DNA from: an uncultured Prevotellaceae bacterium
GTDB lineage: Bacteria > Bacteroidota > Bacteroidia > Bacteroidales > Bacteroidaceae
DNA length: 64,000 bases
Direction: 5' to 3'
NCBI GenBank assembly: GCA_902762325.1
Contig: CACWNV010000008.1
Coordinates: 1-64,000 of the forward strand
Of the stretch, positions 32,631 to 42,885 are shown piece after piece. The position numbers were made by a program, and so were the translations under genes. Position 1 is the stretch's first letter. Each line of letters starts with the position of its first letter. Below the pieces are notes generated by a model, which saw only the letters and a program-made list of their open reading frames with translations, was not told the origin of the DNA and searched no databases.

Positions 32631-34826
32631 CTATTGCAGAATCATACTTGCTAATGCCGAGACATCCGAGATGTCGATGATTCCGTCGGCATTCACATCT
32701 GCGGCTATGTTGTCTATGACAGATGGCTCTGTGCTGCCTCTTTCCAGTATAATAAAGACAAGTGCTGTCATGTCGCTGATATCAATGATTCCGTCTCCGT
32801 TTACATCGCCAATGGCATTATTGGGCGTGTTTGCTGAAAGGATATACTGGATACCGGCGAGAGCGTCAATCTTTCCGGCTCCAAACTTGTATCGGTTGGC
32901 GCCATCAGTATATTGGTCATGGGTGGAAGTCTTTGTGATGATGTCCTTGATACCATTGACATCCAGAGTGGGGTCGGCCTGCAGCCATAGCGCTGCAATG
33001 CCCGCAGCGACAGGAGTTGCCATGGAGGTGCCGCTCATGTACATCCAGTAATCATATTTGAGATGCCCCAGACTCTTTCTGTATGCAGCATGTTCAAATG
33101 ATTTCGATGAGTCGAAGCGGTTGACGGAAGAGATGACAGAGTGCCCCGGCGCAGCAACAAACGGATGCTGGGCTCCGGAGAAATCAGTCCCATGGCTTGA
33201 GAAGTAGGCAATGTCCTGTTCTTCATAAGTCCTGTTACTTAGACTTCCTATTGAATTACCATATTTGATAGGGATAGACAAACGGCTGCAATAAGCCCCG
33301 ACACTGATGGTGCTGCTTCCTGTTATGTCATCACAGACAGAGCAGTTACCGTCACCTTCAGTCAAGGTGTAGCTCCCGTTGGCAGACGTGAACGACAGGT
33401 TATAGGCATCATTCCACATGGAGATGGTGTTCCCTTCCTTGCCATAGACGAGCACCGCCAGTTTGTAGCCTTTAGAACTGGAACCCAGATCGATGTCAGC
33501 ATAGATGTTATAGCGGTTGTTATTCTGGTCAACCCCTGCACTCAGCGTGATACCATTGTGGCCAGTGGCAGTAAAAAACCTCTTTAGCATACTTGCGGAT
33601 ATCTTTCCGCTTGATATTCTGTTACTGGTATAGACTGCCTCGTCCTTGCTGTCAAGGACAATGAACTGTAATTCCAACGGGTCACTGCTGTCATTCCACA
33701 CACAAAAGCTACCATAGCAATAATAGCTGGAGCTGAAACCCTCTGTAGGACTGACGACAGTACCTAAATAGTCGTCTTCACTGGAGAAGGTCTTTGATAA
33801 TGAACACTGTTTGTTTCCCTCATTACCGGCAGCCAGAAAGATGATGCTGCCATATTCATTGGCGATGTTGTCATAGACCTTACAGATAGACGATGTGCCA
33901 TCGTGAGGTCCTAATATTTCGCCTAAGCTAATGCTGATGACACAGGGCTGATTGTGCTCTTTGGCATAGTTGGCTATATACTTGACTGAGCTGGAGATGG
34001 CAGCATTAGAAAGAACACTGCCACATCCGCAAAGGACGAGATCTGCTTCCGGAGCCATACCTCCATAGGTGGTGTTGTTCTTAAGACCAGTCGTCGTGAC
34101 ACGTGAACCGCCGGCGCATCCTGTGGTGTGCGTGCCGTGTGATTCAGAGTTGTCATCTGTCTCGAGTTTCGCTATCTGACTCTCTGTCGTGTACTGATAG
34201 CCTTTGAGCGTCATTCCGTCGATGGTCTTTTTCGTCCCGCCGTTGGCTGTAGTAGCATTGGGCAGATAGACCGCTTTTACCCTGGATTTGCCGTTGGCAT
34301 CCTTGAACGCTGTATGGTTGAATTCTATGCCGTCGTCAATGATACCCAGCACGACGCCTTTTCCATTGTATTTCTGTAGAAGTCCGGCTTCCATCGCTGC
34401 ATCGGAAAGCATCTGAACATCCTCTGCATGGTTCTGTGAGCGAGCCTTGTCGGTCAGAAGAATCACGGGGTTTTCGATGTCTATCTGCTTGATGCATCTC
34501 TTTTTGGAAATGGCTTCAATCTTGTCCACCGGAACAGTGGCGAGGACAATGTCATCAAACTTTGCGTTGATGACAGCCCCTTCACTCTCAATCTCTTTCA
34601 AGGACTTTTCTTTCAGTGAGATGAAACATTGGACCGTTTCTGTTTCCCCGGTTTTACTCTGCACTTTTCCCGTCTGTACTCTCATTCTTGCAGGTGCGTT
34701 ATCCCGTTCCGGCACGCTGCTCTTCTGCTGCTCCAGAAACAGTTGCGTGCGGGCAGACAGCTGGGCAAATATAGCTATAGGAAACAAGACGAAAACCAGT
34801 AGTGTCAGTAGGAACTTCTTACCCAT
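32631..34826 (-). CDS. Secreted subtilisin-like serine peptidase with C-terminal dockerin repeats
   Basis: This 731-residue S8-family peptidase has a signal peptide (about 1-21, ending IFAQ) and a propeptide-like region to about 150. The catalytic triad is D164 (GIIDDGIEF), H230 (ESHGTHTTG) and S601 (SGTSMATP). About 200 residues between His and Ser hold an insertion with a CBM- or P-domain-like beta-sandwich. The C terminus (about 670-731) carries two calcium-binding dockerin-type repeats, DVNGDGIIDISD and DVNADGIIDISD. Dockerins pair with cohesins in cellulosomes, but no cohesin is visible here, so the repeats may serve another attachment or stability role. It does not have the short tail found on its secreted neighbours. 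Confidence 0.9.
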   Translation of the reverse strand: MGKKFLLTLLVFVLFPIAIFAQLSARTQLFLEQQKSSVPERDNAPARMRVQTGKVQSKTGETETVQCFISLKEKSLKEIESEGAVINAKFDDIVLATVPVDKIEAISKKRCIKQIDIENPVILLTDKARSQNHAEDVQMLSDAAMEAGLLQKYNGKGVVLGIIDDGIEFNHTAFKDANGKSRVKAVYLPNATTANGGTKKTIDGMTLKGYQYTTESQIAKLETDDNSESHGTHTTGCAGGSRVTTTGLKNNTTYGGMAPEADLVLCGCGSVLSNAAISSSVKYIANYAKEHNQPCVISISLGEILGPHDGTSSICKVYDNIANEYGSIIFLAAGNEGNKQCSLSKTFSSEDDYLGTVVSPTEGFSSSYYCYGSFCVWNDSSDPLELQFIVLDSKDEAVYTSNRISSGKISASMLKRFFTATGHNGITLSAGVDQNNNRYNIYADIDLGSSSKGYKLAVLVYGKEGNTISMWNDAYNLSFTSANGSYTLTEGDGNCSVCDDITGSSTISVGAYCSRLSIPIKYGNSIGSLSNRTYEEQDIAYFSSHGTDFSGAQHPFVAAPGHSVISSVNRFDSSKSFEHAAYRKSLGHLKYDYWMYMSGTSMATPVAAGIAALWLQADPTLDVNGIKDIITKTSTHDQYTDGANRYKFGAGKIDALAGIQYILSANTPNNAIGDVNGDGIIDISDMTALVFIILERGSTEPSVIDNIAADVNADGIIDISDVSALASMILQ

Positions 34827-34873
34827 ACATTATTAAATTTTGATGACATATCGTTGTTACAGAGAAGGTTGTG

Positions 34874-34881
34874 CAAAATTA
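34874..34881 (-). promoter_or_regulatory. -7 box of the subtilisin gene promoter
   Basis: The minus strand reads TAATTTTG, a perfect -7 element about 48 bp from the start codon. A TTTG lies 23 bp further upstream, slightly long spacing. Confidence 0.5.
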
Positions 34882-34954
34882 CACAAAAAGTTTTAATGAG
34901 GAAACAAATGTCTAAGATATTCTTATCAGAACCTCCTAAATGACATAAAAAGAA

Positions 34955-34997
34955 TGAAAAAACGGTCTTCAATGAACCTTTCTCATTGAAGACCGTC
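34955..34997 (-). terminator. Intrinsic terminator after the fumarase gene
   Basis: The perfect 14-bp arms ACGGTCTTCAATGA (34963-34976) and TCATTGAAGACCGT (34984-34997) enclose a 7-nt loop. On the minus strand a T-run follows. It lies 20 bp past the fumarase stop. Confidence 0.9.
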
Positions 34998-35016
34998 TGC
35001 CGGATATGTATAATAC

Positions 35017-36666
35017 TTATTTACACTTAGGACACCAAGGCTTCAACTGCTTGAAGAAGTCGTTGCCCTTGTCGTCAACCAGAATGAAGGCGGGGAAGTC
35101 TTCAACGGTGATCTTCCAGATGGCTTCCATTCCGAGTTCAGGATATTCAACACACTCGATGGACTTGATGCTGCTCTGTGACAAAACGGCTGCTACGCCT
35201 CCGATGGTTCCGAGATAGAAACCGCCATGTTTCTGGCAGGCATCGGTGACACACTGAGAGCGGTTACCCTTGGCAATCATCACAAGAGATGCACCATGAT
35301 CCTGGAACTCATCCACATAGGGATCCATACGGTTGGCAGTGGTCGGTCCCATCGAACCGCAAGGATAGCCTTCAGGTGTCTTGGCAGGACCGGCATAGAG
35401 CACGGGATAGTCTTTGAAATACTGTGGCATTTCTTCACCGGCATCCAGACGAGCCTTCAGCTTGGCATGAGCGATGTCACGGGCAACGATAATCGTTCCT
35501 TTCAGGTTGACACGGGTAGAGACAGGATACTTGGTCAGTTCTGCACGAACAGCGTCAATACCTTTGTCGAGGTCGATCTCTATGCCTTTAGAACCTTCAC
35601 CAGGATTGCGAAGCTCTTCGGGAATCAGCTCTGTCGGGTTGCTGTCCATCTTCTCCAGCCAGACACCATCGCGGTTGATCTTTGCCTTGATGTTACGGTC
35701 GGCAGAACAAGATACGCCCATACCAATCGGGCAGGATGCACCATGACGCGGCAGACGGATCACACGGATGTCGTGAGCCAGTGCTTTACCGCCGAACTGT
35801 GCGCCGAGACCAATCTTGTGTGCCTCTTCCAGCAGCTTGTTTTCCAGATCAACATCGCGGAACGCACGACCTGTCTCATCACCTGTGGTAGGCAGTGAGT
35901 CGTAATATTTGATGCTGGCGAGTTTGACAGTCAGCAAGTTCTTCTCTGCTGATGTTCCACCAATCACGAATGCGATGTGATAAGGAGGACAAGCGGCGGT
36001 GCCGAGGCTCTTCATCTTCTCCACCAGGAACGGGAGCAATGTTCCTTCGTTCTGGATGGTGGCCTTGGTCATCGGGTAGAAGTAGGTCTTGTTTGCAGAG
36101 CCGCCTCCCTTGGCAACCATGACGAAACGATATTCTGCACCTTCGACAGCTTCGATGTCGATCTGTGCAGGAAGGTTGCAACGAGTATTCACTTCATCGT
36201 ACATGTTGAGCGGAGCATTCTGAGAATAGCGGAGGTTGTCCTCGGTGAAAGTGTTGTAGACACCAAGTGACAGGGCCTCTTCATCTTCGAAGCCGGTCCA
36301 TACCTGCTGACCCTTCTCGCCATGGATGATAGCGGTTCCCGTGTCCTGGCAGAAAGGAAGAATGCCTTTGGCTGCAGTCTCAGCATTGCGCAGGAATTGC
36401 AGGGCAACATATTTGTCGTTCTCAGAAGCCTCGGGGTCGTTAAGAATGGCGGCAACCTGTAAGTTGTGCTCACGGCGAAGCATAAACTCTACATCGTGGA
36501 AAGCTTGCTGGGCAAGCAGGGTAAGTGCCTCTTTAGATACCTTTACGATTTCCTTGCCTTCAAATTCCGAGAGAGTGACACCGTCCTTAGTCAGCAGACG
36601 ATATTCTGTTGTGTCTTTCCCCATCTGAAACATGGGTGCATACTTGAATTCAGTTTTATTTGCCAT
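35017..36666 (-). CDS. fumB: Class I fumarate hydratase (iron-sulphur, two-domain)
   Basis: This 549-residue enzyme matches class I fumarases, which reversibly hydrate fumarate to malate using an oxygen-sensitive [4Fe-4S] cluster. The N-terminal domain has FCQDTGTAI with the first cluster cysteine, plus GGGSANKTY. The C-terminal Fum_C domain has the [13 protein letters not shown] and GNRSQ segments. In Prevotella and Bacteroides it belongs to the reductive branch from oxaloacetate to succinate and propionate. It is the last gene of a minus-strand cluster, 14 bp after the M16 peptidase gene, and is followed by a strong terminator. Whether it is called fumA or fumB is arbitrary. Confidence 0.92.
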   Translation of the reverse strand: MANKTEFKYAPMFQMGKDTTEYRLLTKDGVTLSEFEGKEIVKVSKEALTLLAQQAFHDVEFMLRREHNLQVAAILNDPEASENDKYVALQFLRNAETAAKGILPFCQDTGTAIIHGEKGQQVWTGFEDEEALSLGVYNTFTEDNLRYSQNAPLNMYDEVNTRCNLPAQIDIEAVEGAEYRFVMVAKGGGSANKTYFYPMTKATIQNEGTLLPFLVEKMKSLGTAACPPYHIAFVIGGTSAEKNLLTVKLASIKYYDSLPTTGDETGRAFRDVDLENKLLEEAHKIGLGAQFGGKALAHDIRVIRLPRHGASCPIGMGVSCSADRNIKAKINRDGVWLEKMDSNPTELIPEELRNPGEGSKGIEIDLDKGIDAVRAELTKYPVSTRVNLKGTIIVARDIAHAKLKARLDAGEEMPQYFKDYPVLYAGPAKTPEGYPCGSMGPTTANRMDPYVDEFQDHGASLVMIAKGNRSQCVTDACQKHGGFYLGTIGGVAAVLSQSSIKSIECVEYPELGMEAIWKITVEDFPAFILVDDKGNDFFKQLKPWCPKCK

Positions 36667-36680
36667 AATGTTGTTGTATT

Positions 36681-39614
36681 TTAGTATCCGAAAATTTCTT
36701 CAGTAGTGATATGCTTGACAGGTGCAATCTTCTTAAGCGATTCGATGTCAAGTTCCTTTTCGTCGCCGAGGATGACGTAGCGATAGGGCTTGCGTGCCAT
36801 CAGCTGCTGCTCGAAGCTGACGATGTCGCTCAGCTGCAAGGCGGGCAGAGCCTCATAGATCTTGCGGTTGATGTCATAGTCGATTCCCAAGTTCTTGGCT
36901 GACAGCCATGCATAGATGAGTGAGGACTTTGTGGTTCGCTGGCTCTGCAGACGCTTCGTCAAGGCATCTTTGGCAATCTGGAAGGCTGTCTCGCTCTGTG
37001 GGATGGTGTCGAGAATCTGGTGGAACTGGCGCACGCAGTCCATCATCTTGTCATTCTGTGTGATGATGTGGGTGAAGAAGTACTCCTTCTGATCCTTATA
37101 GCTGGGCTCCACATAGGCGGCAAAGGCGTTATAAGCCAGACCGCGAGCCTCGCGCAGCTCCTGGAAGACGATGGTATTCATACCGCCGCCATAGTACTCG
37201 TTGAATAATGCCTTCACGGCTGCCTCCTGTGGCTGCCAAGTCCGTTGCTCGTTGTGAATCATGCGCATATAGATATTCTTGGCATCGTAGGGTGCAATCA
37301 GAATCTCATTCTGCGGTGTAGCCTGCATCGTGTAGTGCCTACCCTCAGTTACTGGCATAAGTTTCTTGCCAGTCTTGTGAGCCTTCGTCACCACCTTGGA
37401 TAACTCTTGCTCACTGAGGGGACCATAATATAATAAGGTGTGATTGAACTTCGAGAGATTCTTCAGAAGCGTGAGCAGTTCCTGTGGATCCTGCTGGCGC
37501 AGCTGTTCGATGCTGAGGTCGTGACGTGCGGGGTTGTAAGGACCATAGACACCATACTGTACCAGACGTGAGAAGTTCTGCTGCTGATTCAGCTTGGCAT
37601 CGTTACGGCTCTTCTCCTCAAGTTGCACGAGCATCTGCCAGGCATCCTTGTCGACCTTTGCGTTTTGCAATACATTCTCAAGTAATAAGAGTGCCTTAGG
37701 CATGTTCTCGGCAAGACCGCTTAACATGATGTTCAAGTAACGTGCGCCGACATTGATGTTATAGGTGCAGGCAAGCTTGTAGAACTGCTGTTTGATCTGC
37801 TCATTGGTCATCTTGTCGGTACCGAGATACCCCAGATATTCCTTTGCATAGTTGTAACGCAGGTCGGTCTCGTTGCCAAACTCGTAGTGGAAGGCGAGAG
37901 CGAAACGGCCGTTCTCGTTGTTCTGCACATAAATATAGGGCAGGTTACGCTTTGTCTTCCCGAAAGAAAGGTCTTGCTGGAAATCAACGAAGCGCGGTTC
38001 AATCGGTTTAACCTGGCTGTTCTGAATGTCCTTGACAAACTGGCTCACATAGTCACGATTGGTGGGAATCGGAGTAATCTGCGGCTTGTCTATTTTCTTC
38101 AGGCTCTTGTCTTCACCCTGACGTTTCAGCACAGATACATAATTCTGACCGAAGTGACGGCGTGCGAAGTCGACTACCTGTTCCTTGGTGATGCCGGAGA
38201 TGCGGTCGAGATACCCCACCTGCTGTTCCCAGGGAATCTCTTTGATGTAAGTCTCCACAAAGAGATCTGCCCGATTGCTGTTGCTTTCGAGATTGGTAAA
38301 GTAGTCGAGCTTGGCATTGTTGATGATTGAAGGTAGCAGGTCATCAGAGAACTCACCGTTCTTCAACTTCTCAATCTCTGCCAACAGGAGTTTCTTCACT
38401 TCGTCGAGCGTCTGCCCTTCTTTGGGAGTTCCAGCCATGATGAAAGCCGAGTGGTCACGCATAGGCTCACTTCCAGCCCATGCACCAAGCATCTTCATCT
38501 GGTTGTTGATGTTGAGGTCGATGAGTCCGGCTGTACGATTGTAGAGCATGGAACCGACAATGTTCAAGGTGTCGATCTGCAGGGTGTTGCCGCGGTCAAA
38601 CCGCCAGCCGAGCCAAATGGTCTCAGCCTCGAGGCCGTAAATCGTAGTGTCGCGAGGTGCGGAGATGGGCTTCAAGGCTGGGAACTCAGGCTGCCGGACA
38701 TCCTTACCGGGTTTCCATTCACCGAAATAGCGGTCGATGATGGCGATGGTCTCGTCGGGATTCAGGTCGCCTGCCATGCAGATGGCCACGTTGTTCGGGC
38801 GATACCATTTGTTGAAATAGTTCTTGATGTTTACAATAGACGGATTCTTAAGATGCTCCTGCGTACCGATGGTCGTCTGTGTGCCGTACGGGTGGGTAGG
38901 ATAGAGCATCTTACTCATGGCTTCCCATAGCTTACGGGAATCTTGGGCAATACCGATGTTGTATTCCTCATAAACAGCTTCCAGCTCCGTGTGGAATCCA
39001 CGGATCACCATATTCTGGAAACGGTCACTCTGAATCTTTGCCCAGTTCTCAATCTCGTTGGAAGGTATGTCTTCTGTGTAGCAGGTCACATCATTTGACG
39101 TGAAGGCATTTGTGCCTTCCGCTCCAATTGAGGCCATAAGCTTGTCGTACTCATTCGGGATGAAATACTGAGCAGCAACCTGCGAGACACTGTCTATCTC
39201 ATGGTATTTCTGCTTACGCAGCTCGGGGTCTTTAATGAGCCGATACTCTTCGTAACGCTTTTCAATGTCAGCCAGTAACGGTGCCTCGGCAGCTGCATCA
39301 GTCACACCAAAGCGGCTGGTTCCCTTAAACATCAAATGCTCAAGGTAATGGGCAAGTCCTGTCGTTTCAGCAGGGTCATTCTTTGAACCCGTCCGGACAG
39401 CGATGAAAGTCTGGATACGCGGCTTTTCCTTGTTTACTGACAAATAAACTTTAAGTCCGTTGTCGAGCGTATAGATGCGTGTCTGCATCATATCTCCCGC
39501 AACGCTTGAATACTTATACTCTTTGGCTGAGACAGTCAAAGAAAGAACGGCAAAAAGGCAAACTGAAAAACACCTTAATGCTAAATTATTTGTTAATTTG
39601 AGATACTTCATCAT
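36681..39614 (-). CDS. M16-family zinc peptidase, exported (pitrilysin-like)
   Basis: This protein of about 977 residues has a signal peptide (about 1-30, ending TVSA). It contains two M16 halves. The N-terminal half is active-type, with the inverted zinc motif HYLEH at H89, E92, H93 and the downstream glutamate cluster [11 protein letters not shown] at 208-217 that supplies the third ligand. The C-terminal half (about 500-940) keeps the R/Y element ([15 protein letters not shown]). Such periplasmic peptidases degrade short peptides. The start MMKYLK at 39614 gives a proper signal peptide, and in-frame codons up to 39647 add an unlikely charged extension. It follows the DUF4954 gene by about 36 bp. 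Confidence 0.87.
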   Translation of the reverse strand: MMKYLKLTNNLALRCFSVCLFAVLSLTVSAKEYKYSSVAGDMMQTRIYTLDNGLKVYLSVNKEKPRIQTFIAVRTGSKNDPAETTGLAHYLEHLMFKGTSRFGVTDAAAEAPLLADIEKRYEEYRLIKDPELRKQKYHEIDSVSQVAAQYFIPNEYDKLMASIGAEGTNAFTSNDVTCYTEDIPSNEIENWAKIQSDRFQNMVIRGFHTELEAVYEEYNIGIAQDSRKLWEAMSKMLYPTHPYGTQTTIGTQEHLKNPSIVNIKNYFNKWYRPNNVAICMAGDLNPDETIAIIDRYFGEWKPGKDVRQPEFPALKPISAPRDTTIYGLEAETIWLGWRFDRGNTLQIDTLNIVGSMLYNRTAGLIDLNINNQMKMLGAWAGSEPMRDHSAFIMAGTPKEGQTLDEVKKLLLAEIEKLKNGEFSDDLLPSIINNAKLDYFTNLESNSNRADLFVETYIKEIPWEQQVGYLDRISGITKEQVVDFARRHFGQNYVSVLKRQGEDKSLKKIDKPQITPIPTNRDYVSQFVKDIQNSQVKPIEPRFVDFQQDLSFGKTKRNLPYIYVQNNENGRFALAFHYEFGNETDLRYNYAKEYLGYLGTDKMTNEQIKQQFYKLACTYNINVGARYLNIMLSGLAENMPKALLLLENVLQNAKVDKDAWQMLVQLEEKSRNDAKLNQQQNFSRLVQYGVYGPYNPARHDLSIEQLRQQDPQELLTLLKNLSKFNHTLLYYGPLSEQELSKVVTKAHKTGKKLMPVTEGRHYTMQATPQNEILIAPYDAKNIYMRMIHNEQRTWQPQEAAVKALFNEYYGGGMNTIVFQELREARGLAYNAFAAYVEPSYKDQKEYFFTHIITQNDKMMDCVRQFHQILDTIPQSETAFQIAKDALTKRLQSQRTTKSSLIYAWLSAKNLGIDYDINRKIYEALPALQLSDIVSFEQQLMARKPYRYVILGDEKELDIESLKKIAPVKHITTEEIFGY

Positions 39615-39650
39615 TTTGTTTATACAATATTGCCTTTTTGCCATCATAAA

Positions 39651-41504
39651 CTACATATATAATTTCTGGTTTTCAAAATCTACCTCACGGTCAAGCTGAG
39701 AGATGAAGTTGTCAAGAACTTCCTCTTCGACATCACCTAAAGTGAATTCTTTTTCGGCATCCTTACGGATTTCCCCGATCCATGTGCGACGTGCAGCGAT
39801 GTAATCTTCGCGTACACGTTCAGCATCAGCTTCGGTGATGGTGTCGAGTCCATAGTAATCACAGATTACCTTATAAGTCCATGCCCAGCGATATTCGGCA
39901 TAGTTGCGGTTGATTTCATCGAATCTTTCCAGAACACCCTCGATGGTCTCAATCGTTCCGTTCTCAATATCCTGCATCAGACGTTCTTCTTCAGACTCCG
40001 GAAGGAGCAGACCTCCAAGGTCGTTCCATTTGCCCAATCCTATACTTGTCTTAGGAACTTCGAGTGCGTGACGTTTCAGGACAGCTCCCATGTAGATTCT
40101 CAGGGCAATGTCATAATACTTGATACCCTTGCGCAAAGATGATGACTTAATTGCGTATGAATGGTAATTGTATTCAATAACATTGTCTCCCGAAGCCTCA
40201 CGGAGCTTCTCCAGAATCTCTTTACCGCGCAGGATTTCACCGACAGAGAAAGGAGAAAGCCAGTCGAAGTTCACGATGCTCTTACGCCCCTCTCTTGGAC
40301 GCATGTCACGTTTCGGCCATTTACGGATATCACGGTACAGACCTACTGTTGTCAGGTTGCGTCCTGGTGAGAGATACATGGTGTCACCGTAGGCAATAAG
40401 ATAAGAGAAAGGCAGGTCGCGAGTGTCGGGATGATACATCAGCTTACCAAACAGGACAGAGAATGTACCAATGGTTGCCGGCATCAGGAGATAAGCACCG
40501 CTGGCGGTTTTAGTTCCGCGTTCCAGTATACCGTAGTGCATTGGTCCCATCTTATACGCATGGTTTGAGAAGTTGGTTGCACTTCCTGCATTATAGAATG
40601 AGAACATTCCTCCAATGAGCAGCGAACTCTTGTGGTGACTGGCTGAGAATGGACCGCAGAAAGCAGCACATGCTTCACCGTTAGACATGTAGGAGTTAGC
40701 AAAGAAGACACTGGTCTCGGCGGTGAATCCATTGCTGATCTGACATGCTTCACCCACAAAGCAGTTCTGCATCTTCACACTGTTGATAATTGAACATCCG
40801 TCGGAGATAATGGAATTCTCACAAATGACTCCAGTTCCGATATAGACACTGTTGTTTGTAGAACTCATAATCGAACAGTCGCTCAGTCGTGATGCACCAC
40901 TGATTTCACATCCTTCGTAAATAATCGTATTGGTGATTTCCTTGGTGTTGACAATCTTCACATTATTATATATGGTGCCTCTCTCAGGTCTGTTGCGCTC
41001 TACTTGTTCGTTGATGAGCCTGTGAATGGCATCATATAAATGCTTGTTCCCTGCATGTTTGATCATAAAGGAAGCAAACTGGCTGTTCAAATCGCGGAAA
41101 AGAATCAGGTTTCCGTCGCCCACTTCATTCAGGACTGAAATCAGGTTGCCTTCTCCGTATGTTGCTCCCTCTGTTGTCTCCATTGTGCAGATGTTAGAGA
41201 TGTAACAGTCGTCACAAATGGTATAGTTGTTGATGTAGTTACCGATGTTCTCTATCAGACAGTTGTCGCCGACAGATACATTCCTGAGTGTCGCATTGTT
41301 GATACCAGAGTGCTTTACAAACCCTTTACTTACTTCAACGCTCTTCTCAAAGTTTCCCAGTCGGATTTCTCCATAGAACATCACACGATGGAAATAGTTA
41401 GGCCGGAAATCTTCTGCTACTTGTACGTTTGTCCAGTCTTCTGACCAGCAGCTGTTGTTTTCTAAAACGAGAATCTCTTCTTCTGTTAAATGTCTGTAAT
41501 TCAT
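39651..41504 (-). CDS. DUF4954 family protein with left-handed beta-helix (hexapeptide) core
   Basis: This 617-residue cytoplasmic-looking protein has no signal peptide. The region about 60-310 shows repeated short beta-strand turns (NVSVGDNCLIENIG, TICDDCYISNI, TIIYEGCEISGAS, SVYIGTGVICENS) typical of the left-handed beta-helix of acyl- and nucleotidyltransferase relatives. The remaining half is DUF4954-specific and helical near the C terminus. The biochemical role is unknown. It may bind or modify a sugar nucleotide, but no catalytic residue can be named. It is present next to hflX here. The start at MNYRHL fits the family, and upstream in-frame codons overlap hflX. Confidence 0.8.
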   Translation of the reverse strand: MNYRHLTEEEILVLENNSCWSEDWTNVQVAEDFRPNYFHRVMFYGEIRLGNFEKSVEVSKGFVKHSGINNATLRNVSVGDNCLIENIGNYINNYTICDDCYISNICTMETTEGATYGEGNLISVLNEVGDGNLILFRDLNSQFASFMIKHAGNKHLYDAIHRLINEQVERNRPERGTIYNNVKIVNTKEITNTIIYEGCEISGASRLSDCSIMSSTNNSVYIGTGVICENSIISDGCSIINSVKMQNCFVGEACQISNGFTAETSVFFANSYMSNGEACAAFCGPFSASHHKSSLLIGGMFSFYNAGSATNFSNHAYKMGPMHYGILERGTKTASGAYLLMPATIGTFSVLFGKLMYHPDTRDLPFSYLIAYGDTMYLSPGRNLTTVGLYRDIRKWPKRDMRPREGRKSIVNFDWLSPFSVGEILRGKEILEKLREASGDNVIEYNYHSYAIKSSSLRKGIKYYDIALRIYMGAVLKRHALEVPKTSIGLGKWNDLGGLLLPESEEERLMQDIENGTIETIEGVLERFDEINRNYAEYRWAWTYKVICDYYGLDTITEADAERVREDYIAARRTWIGEIRKDAEKEFTLGDVEEEVLDNFISQLDREVDFENQKLYM

Positions 41505-41532
41505 TGTCTTTTTATCTTTGTGTTTGTTATTA

Positions 41533-42780
41533 TTATTCTTCTGTTGGATATAGGAAATCATTATATGGATATTTCTGCACATGGAGCTCCCGCACTTTCT
41601 TATAAAGAAGGTCCCTGAACGCATCGATGTTCAGCTTTTCTTTTGCTGAAATGAACAGGCAATTCTCGTTCAGCCGAGCCATCCATGTACGTTTCAAATC
41701 TTCAAGTGTAATGTTCTCCTTAGTTGGCGGTGTCAGGTCATCTTCCTCTTTTTCAATCCATGTGTACTGATCAATTTTGTTGAAAACCATCATCGTCGGC
41801 TTTTCTGAACAGTCTAATTCTTTCAGTGTTTTTTCAACAACATGAATCTGTTCTTCAAAGTCTGGATGTGATATGTCCACGACATGGATAAGCAGGTCGG
41901 CCTCTCTCACCTCATCAAGGGTAGACTTGAAGGACTCCACGAGATCGGTGGGTAGTTTCCGGATAAAACCTACGGTGTCGGCAATTAAGAAGGGGAGGTT
42001 TTCCACGACCACTTTACGGACGGTTGTGTCAAGGGTCGCAAATAACTTGTTCTCTGCAAAGACATCACTCTTTGCCAGTAAATTCATGATGGTGGATTTA
42101 CCGACATTCGTATAACCGACCAATGCCGTTCGGATGAGCCTTCCTCTATTCTTTCTTTGAGTGGCTTTCTGTCTGTCTATTTCGACCAGTCGCTGCTTTA
42201 ATAAGGATACACGTTGGAGAATGATACGACGGTCCATCTCCAACTGAGTCTCACCCGGACCACGAAGTCCCACGCTTCCTTTTCCTCCTCCTGAGCCAGA
42301 GCCACCACCTTGTCGCTCAAGGTGAGTCCACAGTCTCTGTAATCGGGGAAGCATATAACGGTATTGTGCGAGTTCCACCTGCGTCTTAGCATTAGATGTC
42401 TGTGCCCGCATAGCGAAGATGTCGAGGATGAGGCTCGTCCTGTCAAGAATCTTCACCTTCAACTCCGCTTCGATATTCCGTATCTGTTTGGCTGACAGTT
42501 CATCATCAAAGATAACCATTCCGATTTCTCTCTCAGCCTCTTCCTCGTCTGTGATGAATTTTCTTATTTCCTCTAATTTACCTTTTCCGACATAAGTGAT
42601 ACTGCTCGGTCCATTTACCTTCTGCGTAAACCGTTTGACGGTAACGGCACCAGCGGTGTCGGCAAGAAACTCAAGCTCGTCAAGATACTCTTTCGTCTTG
42701 GCTTCGTTTTGGGATGGGGTGATCAGTCCAACCAGTATGGCAGTTTCAGCCTTCGCTTCAGAAATAACGAATTCTCTCAT
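41533..42780 (-). CDS. hflX: Ribosome-associated GTPase HflX
   Basis: This 415-residue GTPase splits or rescues stalled ribosomes. An N-terminal HflX domain is followed by a glycine-rich linker (GGGSGSGGGKGSVG, 158-171) and the family motif GPGETQLE (174-181). G1 is GYTNVGKST at 222-230, G3 is DTVG from 268 and G4 is NKID at 334-337. The start MREFVIS at 42780 lies 21 bp after a good promoter box. The DUF4954 gene begins 28 bp downstream, so they are probably co-transcribed with the M16 peptidase and fumarase. Confidence 0.94.
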   Translation of the reverse strand: MREFVISEAKAETAILVGLITPSQNEAKTKEYLDELEFLADTAGAVTVKRFTQKVNGPSSITYVGKGKLEEIRKFITDEEEAEREIGMVIFDDELSAKQIRNIEAELKVKILDRTSLILDIFAMRAQTSNAKTQVELAQYRYMLPRLQRLWTHLERQGGGSGSGGGKGSVGLRGPGETQLEMDRRIILQRVSLLKQRLVEIDRQKATQRKNRGRLIRTALVGYTNVGKSTIMNLLAKSDVFAENKLFATLDTTVRKVVVENLPFLIADTVGFIRKLPTDLVESFKSTLDEVREADLLIHVVDISHPDFEEQIHVVEKTLKELDCSEKPTMMVFNKIDQYTWIEKEEDDLTPPTKENITLEDLKRTWMARLNENCLFISAKEKLNIDAFRDLLYKKVRELHVQKYPYNDFLYPTEE

Positions 42781-42801
42781 TAATAATATGTAATTATGAT
42801 G

Positions 42802-42832
42802 CAAAGATAATGTAAATCTAAGATACGACAAA
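42802..42832 (-). promoter_or_regulatory. Promoter of the hflX operon
   Basis: The minus strand has TTTG (plus 42829-42832), 19 bp, then a perfect -7 TATCTTTG (plus 42802-42809), 21 bp before hflX. Confidence 0.7.
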
Positions 42833-42885
42833 ACGATTCCATTTTTTTTTCAAAACCATCGTTGTCAATCATGCTGCATCTGAAG

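Noticed and set aside
41513..41520. Plus-strand TATCTTTG resembling a -7 promoter box
   Set aside because: No -33 element lies at 19-21 bp and no plus-strand gene follows. It falls between two minus-strand genes and is likely chance.
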